Positions 29,971-37,899 of a DNA stretch of 42,653 bases are shown here, in pieces (within the stretch, counting starts at the first letter, position 1; every line of letters begins with the position of its first letter). The stretch covers positions 1 through 42,653 of the forward strand of contig JANWWH010000008.1 of the NCBI GenBank assembly GCA_025056375.1, given 5' to 3'. The stretch is from Aquificaceae bacterium. GTDB lineage: Bacteria; Aquificota; Aquificia; Aquificales; Aquificaceae. The notes beneath the pieces are model-generated. The model did no database searches and was not told the origin of the DNA. It saw only the letters and a list, made by a program, of their open reading frames with translations. Both the position numbers and the translations under genes were made by a program.

Positions 29971-30519
29971 TTAATCACCGAAGACCTCCTCTAAGCTTAT
30001 GCAAAAGCCTTCCAGAAGTTTAGAGCATATCTTACCCTTTTCATAACCCCAAGAGTGCACCTTGTATTCTGAACCCTCGAGGCGGAAGACCTCAATTACC
30101 TTCTCCTCAGGAAAGACGAGCCAAAACTCTTTTACACCATAGCTTGCATAGAGCCTTCTTTTGTCCTCTGTGTCTTTTTTAAGGCTTGAGGGTGAAACTA
30201 TTTCCACCACCACATCTGGCACGCCAAATATTCCTTTTTCCTTTACCAAAGACAGACTATCCTTCAAAACCACCACCAAGTCTGGCTGAACCACATTCTC
30301 CTCGCTCAAAACCACATCAAAGGGTGGTATGTAAACTTCACCTAAGCCTATTCTTTCTATATGGTTGGTAAAGGCAAGGGTGAGCCTTAGGGCAACTCTC
30401 TGATGTTTTCTACTTGCACCGGGCATGAAATAGAGTTCTCCTTCTATTATCTCATATCTTTTGTCCTCTTCCAGCTTCAGGTAATCTTCGTAAGTCCAGA
30501 CCTTTGAGGTAGTTTTCAT
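29971..30519 (-). CDS. Uma2-family (DUF820) PD-(D/E)XK nuclease-like protein
   Basis: TYEDYLKLEEDKRYEIIEGELYFMPGASRKHQRV, VVQPDLVVV, GVPDVVVEIVSPSSLKKDTEDKRRLYASYGVKEFWLV. Confidence 0.88.
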   Translation of the reverse strand: MKTTSKVWTYEDYLKLEEDKRYEIIEGELYFMPGASRKHQRVALRLTLAFTNHIERIGLGEVYIPPFDVVLSEENVVQPDLVVVLKDSLSLVKEKGIFGVPDVVVEIVSPSSLKKDTEDKRRLYASYGVKEFWLVFPEEKVIEVFRLEGSEYKVHSWGYEKGKICSKLLEGFCISLEEVFGD

Positions 30520-31085
30520 TTCCCCAACTCTCTCTTGACCTCTTCCACAATCCTTATGAACTTTTCCATCTCTTCTATGTGCTGGTCTCTTAGGGTTATC
30601 ATAGCATCCTCATGCCCTGCCATACCGCACATGGCTATGGTAAAGCAGTCTGTCTCCGCCCTTATTATCTTTAGGGCTACATTTGCATAATGGCAGTGGA
30701 CGCCCACAAAGATACAGGCTTTTATCCTGTTGTGCCATATGGTCAGGTTGGGGTGGTTGGGGTTTATCTCAACCGCTGGGTTTATCTTTGGATACTTAGG
30801 TCTGTAGTCATACATGGGTATTATCTTCGCCCCTAACAGCTCCCCCATTTTCTTAACCAACTTTGCCTTTTCCTTTGCTTCTTCGTTCCAGCCGTAGAGC
30901 ACCTGAGGTCCTGGGAATATGGTGGGGTTCTGGCGGGTGAGCATGGCTCTTGCTGCCTCTCTCATGGCAACATTTTCCTCAACTATCTCGTTAAACATGA
31001 GAGCGTATCCCGGTGGTGGGTTCAGAAGGCTTTCGTAAACCGCAACCGGGTAAGGAGAAAAACCGCTTGGTCCAAGCGTTGCCAT
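30516..31085 (-). CDS. Accessory subunit (E-type) of a five-subunit 2-oxoacid:ferredoxin oxidoreductase
   Basis: Position in the operon between the ferredoxin-like subunit and alpha/beta/gamma; resembles the extra subunit described for Hydrogenobacter five-subunit enzymes (recall, not searched); GAGGAGG upstream. Confidence 0.6.
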   Translation of the reverse strand: MATLGPSGFSPYPVAVYESLLNPPPGYALMFNEIVEENVAMREAARAMLTRQNPTIFPGPQVLYGWNEEAKEKAKLVKKMGELLGAKIIPMYDYRPKYPKINPAVEINPNHPNLTIWHNRIKACIFVGVHCHYANVALKIIRAETDCFTIAMCGMAGHEDAMITLRDQHIEEMEKFIRIVEEVKRELGK

Positions 31086-31160
31086 AATTTACCTCCTCAA
31101 AAATGTATTTTCTACCGTAAAAGTCTTCTCAAAAATAAAAGACATAAAACCCTTCATATC

Positions 31161-31391
31161 TCACTTCTCGGCATGCACCTCCGGCATCACCATGTGTATG
31201 GCATTTCTCTTTAGGAGGTTTATGCACACATAGACGCACAGGGCACAGCCCTTACATCTTTCCTGAACCACATAAGCGTGGTGTTCCTCATCAGTATACA
31301 TGAGGGTGTTGGGCTCTGGACAGAAGAGAGTGCACTGCTTGCAGTTGTACTTACTGCACTCCTCGTTAATCACCTCCGCCACATAGTACAT
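31161..31391 (-). CDS. 4Fe-4S ferredoxin-like delta subunit
   Basis: CSKYNCKQCTLFCP and CKGCALCVYVC clusters; AGGAGG upstream; first gene of the operon. Confidence 0.85.
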   Translation of the reverse strand: MYYVAEVINEECSKYNCKQCTLFCPEPNTLMYTDEEHHAYVVQERCKGCALCVYVCINLLKRNAIHMVMPEVHAEK

Positions 31392-31483
31392 GCCTTGCCT
31401 CCTGGTAAGTTAGTTGAGTTTTTATTAAGTTATTACCCTTGAATATTTTGTCAACAGAACTATATTTACCTCCACGAGCATCC

Positions 31484-32584
31484 ATGGGCGTGTCCCTTCT
31501 TTTGATACTTGTGCTTCTTCAGGTAGCGGTAGGTGGAGAGCAATGCTCAAGAGAGGAAGCCATATCAAAGATTAACAGCCTTCTGGAAAGACACTATCTG
31601 TGGTGGGACAAAATAAGAGAACTTAAATGGAAAGATGAACAGGAGCTCATAGAACATTTGAGAAAGATAGGAGACCGGTGGACATCTATATCAAGGCAAG
31701 AAGAAGACAGACTTTGGTATTCAAGTTCAAAGATGGTTGGTCTGGGCATAAGGTGGGATGACAAAGGGTATGTGACAAGGGTCTTTCCCGGTTCACCCGC
31801 AGAGAGACATGGCTTGAAAGAGGGTGACCTTATAATATCTGTACAGGATATAACAGACAGAAACCTCTGGAGAAAGGCGATAAGAGAAACGGAGAAGGGA
31901 GAGCCTGTAAGGGTGGAGCTTATAAGGGATGGGCTTTTCCTAAGGACAGAAGTTAAAAAGGGAGAGTTCGTTGTTCCGGTCGTAGAGGAGTTGAAGGTTC
32001 TCAGGAACGAAAACAGAAGTTTGGGCTATATAAAGTTGAGCAACTTTACCCAACCTGCAGTGGAGGAATTTAGAGAGGCTCTGAGCCTTTTCAACAGGGA
32101 GGGCGTAGATGTGTTGCTGATAGACTTCAGAGACAACGGCGGGGGGCTCATATCGGTGGCAAAAAGCATAGTGGACATGTTGGTTGGAGGAGAGGGAGTC
32201 ATGTTCTATCTTGAGGGTAGGGGTGCAAACATGGGTGTTTACCAGTTTAAAAACAGAGAAGGCTTCAAGAAACCTATAGTGGTGCTGGTAAATAGACATA
32301 CCGCCTCGGCCGCAGAGCTGGTTGCGGTTCTTCTAAGACGCTACGCAAAGGCAGTTATAGTGGGGGAAAACACAGCGGGTAAGTATGTGGGTAGCAACCT
32401 CTTTCCTTTTGATACCTGCAAGGGTGATGTTTTAAGGCTTATAACCTTTGAGATGAAACTACCAACGGGTGAAAGGATAACCGGTGATAAAGGTATATCG
32501 CCAGACTGCAAGCTTGAGGGTAAAGACCCTATATATGGGTCTCTTGAGTGCCTTTCCAACCCTGCTGTAGGAGTATCTCCTTAA
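31484..32584 (+). CDS. S41-family C-terminal processing protease with PDZ domain
   Basis: Signal MGVSLLLILVLLQVAVGG, PDZ GLGIRWDDKGYVTRVFPGSPAERHGLKEGDLIISV, catalytic NRHTASAAELVAVLLR and VGENTAGKYV. The track start 31439 (TTG) coincides with a likely -35 box. Confidence 0.88.
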   Translation: MGVSLLLILVLLQVAVGGEQCSREEAISKINSLLERHYLWWDKIRELKWKDEQELIEHLRKIGDRWTSISRQEEDRLWYSSSKMVGLGIRWDDKGYVTRVFPGSPAERHGLKEGDLIISVQDITDRNLWRKAIRETEKGEPVRVELIRDGLFLRTEVKKGEFVVPVVEELKVLRNENRSLGYIKLSNFTQPAVEEFREALSLFNREGVDVLLIDFRDNGGGLISVAKSIVDMLVGGEGVMFYLEGRGANMGVYQFKNREGFKKPIVVLVNRHTASAAELVAVLLRRYAKAVIVGENTAGKYVGSNLFPFDTCKGDVLRLITFEMKLPTGERITGDKGISPDCKLEGKDPIYGSLECLSNPAVGVSP

Positions 32585-33071
32585 GCATAGCTCTGAGCTC
32601 TTCTCTATCTTTCTGCGTATTCAGTGGTAAGGCGTAATCGGGTGGCAGGAAGGTGCTCTTCTGTCTAAGATACACTTCCAGGTTTGCGTCAGATATGTCC
32701 TCTCTTTCTTTAAGCCTTTTGATTATCTCTTCCTCCTCCGCCCATGCCAATAAGAAGACCGCCTGTGGAAACTTTTCCCTTACCAGGCTTCTTTGCCACT
32801 CCTCGAGGAAAGTAGCGTCGAGAACCACATCCTTCCCATCCTTTACCATCTCCTCCGCCCTTCTTAGCATCTCTCCATAAACCTTCCTTGTCCACTCTGG
32901 GGCGTAGATGCCCTCACCGTAACCCAGACTGACCTTTTGGTCTATATCCATTCCAGCCATTTCCTTTCTGAGCTTGTCGCTCCTGAGCCACTCAAAGCCG
33001 AAGTCTTCTTGCAGTATCCTTGCCAGAAAGGACTTGCCCGAACCAGAAAGACCCATAAGGACCACTATCAT
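32529..33071 (-). CDS. P-loop kinase-like ATP-binding protein (AAA_33 type)
   Basis: MIVVLMGLSGSGKSFLARIL Walker A, LRSDKLRKEM, VVLDATFLEEWQR. Confidence 0.8.
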   Translation of the reverse strand: MIVVLMGLSGSGKSFLARILQEDFGFEWLRSDKLRKEMAGMDIDQKVSLGYGEGIYAPEWTRKVYGEMLRRAEEMVKDGKDVVLDATFLEEWQRSLVREKFPQAVFLLAWAEEEEIIKRLKEREDISDANLEVYLRQKSTFLPPDYALPLNTQKDREELRAMLKEILLQQGWKGTQETHI

Positions 33072-33565
33072 TTTATCCCCAGCTCTTCAAGAAGCTTAGG
33101 GCTGTATCCTTCTATCACCTTGTAGCTTCCCAGAACTATGTTGTAAGGTGTGCTTTGAATGTTTAACTTCTCTGCGACCTTCGTGTGTTCCTTAACGAGC
33201 GGGCACTCTCCCACCTGTGGAGGATTTCCGTCCCAGACCCCTGAGAGAACCTCCTCGAGAGCTTTCAGCTTGTCCTTTGAGCAGGCTATGTAGTTGGACT
33301 TTGCATAGCTCTCGGGAAAACTCCTAAAGGGCAGGAGGAACACATATACCTTTAGCTTATCCATGTGGGGTTTAAGAGCCTGCCACTCCTTCCTACAGTG
33401 TCCACAGTCGGGGTTTATAAAAGTAATGAGCTCTCTTTTCCCCTTACCTGCCACTATGGCTTTGTTGAGGGGTATTTCCTTCACCTGAGACTTTATAAAC
33501 TCTCTGTAAAGGTCCTGAGCGGTGCCAAAGCCAAGCAACAAAAGGAGAAAAAGGAGAAGCCTCAT
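33068..33565 (-). CDS. Exported thioredoxin-fold (DsbC/G-like) thiol:disulfide protein
   Basis: Signal MRLLLFLLLLLGFGTAQ, ELITFINPDCGHCRKEWQAL (CGHC), STPYNIV (cis-Pro region). Confidence 0.85.
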   Translation of the reverse strand: MRLLLFLLLLLGFGTAQDLYREFIKSQVKEIPLNKAIVAGKGKRELITFINPDCGHCRKEWQALKPHMDKLKVYVFLLPFRSFPESYAKSNYIACSKDKLKALEEVLSGVWDGNPPQVGECPLVKEHTKVAEKLNIQSTPYNIVLGSYKVIEGYSPKLLEELGIK

Positions 33566-33573
33566 ATTTAGGA

Positions 33574-34434
33574 TTATACCACCAGATGCTCTATGTTACT
33601 TACCACCTCTCTTATTATCCAGTCTGGCGTGGAGGCACCTGCGGTGATACCCACCCTACTCACACCTTCAAACCAGTCTTTCTTGAGTTCCTCAGGCGTT
33701 TCAATGTGATAGCTTCTTGGGTTGAGGCTTTTGGCTATTTCGTATAGTCTCCTGGTGTTTCCACTGTTTTTGCCACCTACAACTATCATAACATCCACTT
33801 GAGGTGCCAGCTCGTAGACATCTTCTTGACGCTCGGAAGTGGCATTGCATATGGTGTTTATAACTTTTAATTCCTTTGCCCAAAGGGCTATCTCTCCAAC
33901 CACCTCCTTGAAAAACTGCTCGTTCTGAGTGGTCTGTGCAACAAGACCAACTCGGTCTCTTCTGAGCACCTCCTTGAGGTCTTCTTTAGTTTCCACCACC
34001 ACGCCCCTCCCGCCGCAAGCCTGCAGGTATCCTAAGGTGCCTATGACCTCAGGGTGGTTCTTTTCACCGACAAGAACCACAAAGTAGCCCTCCTTAGAGA
34101 GCTTGACCACTGCCTCGTGAACTGCCTTGACGAAGGGGCAGGTAGCATCCACAAGTCTTACACCTCTTGAGAGGAGCTCTGCTTCCTTCTGGGGTGGTAT
34201 GCCATGAGAACGCACTATAACCGTGCTGTTTGCTTTCAACCCATCCTCGCTCTCAAGAAGGCATAGACCCTTACCCTCCAACCTCTTCACCTCTTGAGGG
34301 TTGTGTATAAGGGGTCCAAGGCTAAAAACCTTACTGCCATGACCCCCTTCCTTTAGTGCCTCTTCCGCAAGGTTTATCGCCCTCTTTACTCCAAAGCAAA
34401 AACCCGCATGCTCCGCTACTACTATCTCCACCAT
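33574..34434 (-). CDS. ispH: 4-hydroxy-3-methylbut-2-enyl diphosphate reductase
   Basis: AEHAGFCFGVKRAINLAEEAL, SHGIPP, DATCPFVKAVH, GGKNSGNTRRLYEIA, TAGASTPDWIIREV. Confidence 0.97.
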   Translation of the reverse strand: MVEIVVAEHAGFCFGVKRAINLAEEALKEGGHGSKVFSLGPLIHNPQEVKRLEGKGLCLLESEDGLKANSTVIVRSHGIPPQKEAELLSRGVRLVDATCPFVKAVHEAVVKLSKEGYFVVLVGEKNHPEVIGTLGYLQACGGRGVVVETKEDLKEVLRRDRVGLVAQTTQNEQFFKEVVGEIALWAKELKVINTICNATSERQEDVYELAPQVDVMIVVGGKNSGNTRRLYEIAKSLNPRSYHIETPEELKKDWFEGVSRVGITAGASTPDWIIREVVSNIEHLVV

Positions 34435-34453
34435 GTTATGAAATTATAGGCTT

Positions 34454-35320
34454 TTACCTCTGCTGATGTCTGAGCTTTCTCATGCACAGGAAGAGCTCTT
34501 CAGTAAAAAAACCTTCAAAGACCTTACAGACGCCACCTTCCAGAAAGGTTTCCTCAAGGTTATCCTCGAAGTCAACCCTGAGGAGTTCACCCCCCTTCGT
34601 ATAAACCTCCACGGGCTTTTCCTTCACCAAACCTTTCCTGTAAGCTACGAGGGCGGAAGCAACCGCACCAGTTCCACACGCCAAGGTCTCGCCCTCCACA
34701 CCGCGCTCGTAGGTTCTTATCCGCACAGCTCTACGGGACAGTGGCTGGATAAAGTTTACGTTAGTGCCCTTGGGTTCGAACTCTTTATGAAACCTTATAG
34801 CTCTACCCAGCTTTTTTATGTCCAGAGCTTCCAGTTCATCCACCACAACTACAAAGTGAGGCACGCCAGTGTTTATAAAACTCCCCTCTATGATATGTCC
34901 ATCAATGTCAAGAGTAGCCTCCCTGTAATCCCGAGGCTTAGTGAGCTGAACCTTCACCCTGCTACCCCCTTCGAACACCCAAGCTTCTATCACGCCTGCC
35001 AGCGTCTCAAACCTTGCTTCCTTATCCACTATGCCTCTGTCATAGGCAAACCTGACCGCACAGCGAGAACCGTTGCCACACATCTCGGCCACCGAGCCAT
35101 CCGCATTAAAAAACTGCCACCGGAAGTGGTTTTCTGGGCTACTGGGGTTCTCTATGAGTATAAGACCGTCCGCCCCAATACCCCTATGAGGTTCGCAAAG
35201 GGCTAACACAAAATCCTTTACCTCAAGCCCCAGCCTTCGGAGAAAGAGGTCCACCTTTCCGTCTCTGTTGTCTATGAGTATAAAGTCGTTTCCTGACCCT
35301 TGCAATTTTGCAAACTCCAT
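34454..35320 (-). CDS. dapF: Diaminopimelate epimerase
   Basis: FAKLQGSGNDFILIDNRDG, NADGSVAEMCGNGSRCAVRF, GETLACGTGAVASALVAYR. Confidence 0.97.
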   Translation of the reverse strand: MEFAKLQGSGNDFILIDNRDGKVDLFLRRLGLEVKDFVLALCEPHRGIGADGLILIENPSSPENHFRWQFFNADGSVAEMCGNGSRCAVRFAYDRGIVDKEARFETLAGVIEAWVFEGGSRVKVQLTKPRDYREATLDIDGHIIEGSFINTGVPHFVVVVDELEALDIKKLGRAIRFHKEFEPKGTNVNFIQPLSRRAVRIRTYERGVEGETLACGTGAVASALVAYRKGLVKEKPVEVYTKGGELLRVDFEDNLEETFLEGGVCKVFEGFFTEELFLCMRKLRHQQR

Positions 35321-35372
35321 GCTATATTATTATACTCTAACACCCCAGCAACCCCATGGCTCACCTCCTCCC

Positions 35373-35391
35373 CACCCCCCTCTGGGGGGTG
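35373..35391 (-). other. Perfect hairpin CACCCCCC-AGA-GGGGGGTG upstream of dapF
   Basis: 8-bp perfect inverted repeat with 3-nt loop in an ORF-poor divergent intergenic region; followed on the minus strand by GGAGGAGG and a 6-codon ORF. Confidence 0.6.
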
Positions 35392-35519
35392 ACAAACACT
35401 GAGCTTAACACAGCCCAAACCCAAAGTCTCCAACCCCCAAAAGGGGTAGTCCACAACCTTTTAATGCCTAAAGTAGTTTCTTGCCTGACACGTGTAAGGG
35501 TTTATAATCTTATAACAGG

Positions 35520-36002
35520 ATGAAAGTTCTTTTGGTCTTTTATTCCAAGCTTCTGGAGGATGGTGACCTCTTGCGGAAGGTCAACGAAAAGGTCAACCTT
35601 CTAAAGAGGTTTATAGGCCCAGACAGCCTGTATGCGGTGATAACCACCGAGATGAAGGATTTTATAGACCGTTTTCCCGACCTTGTTTTCATAAGGAACG
35701 ATAGGGGGACTTTTCTCTACGGACTTTATAAGGGTCTTAGAAAGCTAAGGGGAAACGATGTGCTTGTCCTTGACCCTTTGAGGTTCACGAGCCTCGATAG
35801 GCTAAAAGACTTCATCAGTAAGAGGAGAAGAAACGCCCTTTATACCTCCGAAGGCCAGTGGAAGGGTCTGGCTCTTTTCAGGCTCGTAGACCTTGACTAT
35901 TTTATAAGGACTCTGGAGAGCTCTTTTCAAGAGGAAAGAGACCTGTTCGCTGTTGTTGAAAAGGTTAAAGAGGATTATGGTATAGAATACGAAACACTCT
36001 AA
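35520..36002 (+). CDS. Hypothetical protein, possibly nucleotidyltransferase/DUF2064-like
   Basis: MKVLLVFYSKLLEDGDLLRKVNEKVNLLKRF...GNDVLVLDPLRF; family assignment weak. Confidence 0.55.
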   Translation: MKVLLVFYSKLLEDGDLLRKVNEKVNLLKRFIGPDSLYAVITTEMKDFIDRFPDLVFIRNDRGTFLYGLYKGLRKLRGNDVLVLDPLRFTSLDRLKDFISKRRRNALYTSEGQWKGLALFRLVDLDYFIRTLESSFQEERDLFAVVEKVKEDYGIEYETL

Positions 36003-36013
36003 GGAGGTTATAG

Positions 36014-36538
36014 ATGGAGGATATTCTGGTAGGCAAATACGAAGTAAAAAGGGACAGATATTACACGAAGGACCATGAATGGGTTATGGTGAAAGGTAAC
36101 AAAGCTTGGATAGGTGTAACGGACTATGCTCAGAAGGAACTTGGAGATGTGGTGTATTTAGACCTACCTCAGGTGGGTGAGAAATACGAGAGCGGGGACA
36201 TCCTCGCCAACATAGAATCTGTGAAAAGCGTGTCCCCTGTTTACGCCCCCCTTTCGGGCACAGTGGTAGAGGTTAACGAGACTTTGGAGGACGAGCCCCA
36301 TCTTGTGAACGAATCACCCTACGAAGAAGGTTGGATTGCGGTCATAGAACTTCTTGACCCTATGGAAGTTGAGGACCTTATGCCTGCAGAGGATTATGCC
36401 CAGCTTTTGGTGGAAATTATAAAGGATGATAAGGGAGAGGTAGTAAAGCTCGGTCTTCCTGAAGAGGAGGAGAGATTTGAAGAATCTCTCGAAGCTCTGC
36501 CAGAGGAAGAGCTGGGATACGAGGAAAGAGAAAGATAA
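36014..36538 (+). CDS. gcvH: Glycine cleavage system H protein with acidic C-terminal extension
   Basis: DRYYTKDHEWVMVKGNKAWIGVTDYAQKELGDVVYLDLP, lipoyl site ESVKSVSPVYAPLSG; AAGGAGG upstream; next to gcvPA. Confidence 0.95.
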   Translation: MEDILVGKYEVKRDRYYTKDHEWVMVKGNKAWIGVTDYAQKELGDVVYLDLPQVGEKYESGDILANIESVKSVSPVYAPLSGTVVEVNETLEDEPHLVNESPYEEGWIAVIELLDPMEVEDLMPAEDYAQLLVEIIKDDKGEVVKLGLPEEEERFEESLEALPEEELGYEERER

Positions 36539-37848
36539 TGTTTATACCCCACTCGGAGGACGAAACCAAAAGCATACTGGAAACCCTCGGTTTTTCCTCG
36601 CTTGAGGACCTCTTTTCCCATATAGACCCTTCTCTCCTCTCCGAACCTCAGCTCCCTGCGGGTAAGGCTGAAGAAGAACTGAGAAGCTATTTCAAAGAGG
36701 TGGGTTCACTGAACAGAAAACTCCTTTGCTTTGCAGGCTTTGGAGCCTATGACAGGATAATTCCTTCTGCCATAGGGCAATTGCTTAGCAGGGGCGAGTT
36801 TTTCAGCGCCTACACACCTTACCAACCAGAAGCCTCCCAGGGAACACTTCAGGCGATATTTGAATACCAGACTTTGATAAGCGAGCTTACGGGAATGGAA
36901 GTGGCAAACGCCGGACTTTATGATGGTGCCTCCGCCCTTGCGGAGGCGGTGCTTATGGCAAGGGCTATAAGGGGAAGGGGCAAGAGGGTGGTGCTCTCCG
37001 AAGGCATCCACCCTTACCACAGAAAGGTGGTAAATACCTACCTTTTGGGTTATCAAGATGAGCCGGTGATTTGCCCCCTGGGGCAAGAGGGTTATACAAA
37101 CCTCGAAAGGCTCGAGGAGCTTTTAAGGGATGGCGAGGTTCATGCCCTTGCAGTTCAGTATCCCAACTTCCTTGGTTTTGTGGAACCTCTTAAAGAGCTT
37201 TCTGAACTTTCAGGTAGGTATGGAGTGCCTTTGGTGGTATCCGCAGAGCCTATAGCCCTTAGCCTTCTAAGACCCCCGGGCGAGCTTGGTGCGGAGCTGG
37301 TAGTGGGCGAAGGACAGCCTATGGGCATACCCCTGAGTTTTGGCGGACCCTATGCAGGTTTCTTTGCCACGCGAAAGGAACACGTGAGGAAGATGCCAGG
37401 GAGGCTCGTGGGTATGGCAGAGGACATAGAGGGCAAGAGAGCCTTCACCCTCGTATTGCAAACCAGAGAACAGCACATAAGAAGAGAAAGGGCTACTTCC
37501 AACATATGCACCAATCAGAACCTTATGGCTTTGGCAAACCTGCTCTACATGGTGCTCTTAGGAAAGGAAGGTATGAGAGAAGTGGCAGTTCAGAGCCTTT
37601 CAAAAGCCATGTATCTGAAAGGAAAACTCCTCGAGTTTGGTTTTGAGGAGGTCTACAGTGGAAGGCATCTGTGGGAGTTCCCCCTGAGGCATGGCAGGGC
37701 AAGAGAACTCTACGAGAAGGCTTTGAAGGCTGGTTTTCTCTTCGGTGTGCCTCTGGATAGGTTTGGCTACACAGACACGCTTCTTCTTGCGGTTACGGAG
37801 AAGAGAAGAAAAGATGAGATAGACAGGCTTCTAAAAGCTCTAACCTAA
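36538..37848 (+). CDS. gcvPA: Glycine dehydrogenase (decarboxylating) subunit 1
   Basis: FIPHSEDETKSILETLGFSSLEDLF, FAGFGAYDRIIPSAIGQLLSRGEFFSAYTPYQPEASQGTLQAIFEYQT; TAATG overlap with gcvH. Confidence 0.96.
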   Translation: MFIPHSEDETKSILETLGFSSLEDLFSHIDPSLLSEPQLPAGKAEEELRSYFKEVGSLNRKLLCFAGFGAYDRIIPSAIGQLLSRGEFFSAYTPYQPEASQGTLQAIFEYQTLISELTGMEVANAGLYDGASALAEAVLMARAIRGRGKRVVLSEGIHPYHRKVVNTYLLGYQDEPVICPLGQEGYTNLERLEELLRDGEVHALAVQYPNFLGFVEPLKELSELSGRYGVPLVVSAEPIALSLLRPPGELGAELVVGEGQPMGIPLSFGGPYAGFFATRKEHVRKMPGRLVGMAEDIEGKRAFTLVLQTREQHIRRERATSNICTNQNLMALANLLYMVLLGKEGMREVAVQSLSKAMYLKGKLLEFGFEEVYSGRHLWEFPLRHGRARELYEKALKAGFLFGVPLDRFGYTDTLLLAVTEKRRKDEIDRLLKALT

Positions 37849-37899
37849 GCCCTTCCGGTAGCTAAACCCCGAGAGGTTCTATAATAGAAAGGAGAGTTT

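Noticed and set aside
31085-31160. Internal promoter between the D and E oxidoreductase genes
   Set aside because: AT-rich gap with a TTGAGA-like box, but no convincing -10; weaker than the gap before the alpha subunit.
34466-35206. 246-aa plus-strand ORF antisense to dapF
   Set aside because: Entirely inside a clear dapF; no recognisable protein features.
35338-35460. SRP RNA, tmRNA, RNase P RNA or a known riboswitch in the dapF upstream region
   Set aside because: No recognisable conserved cores were seen; only simple hairpins, so no RNA family was assigned.
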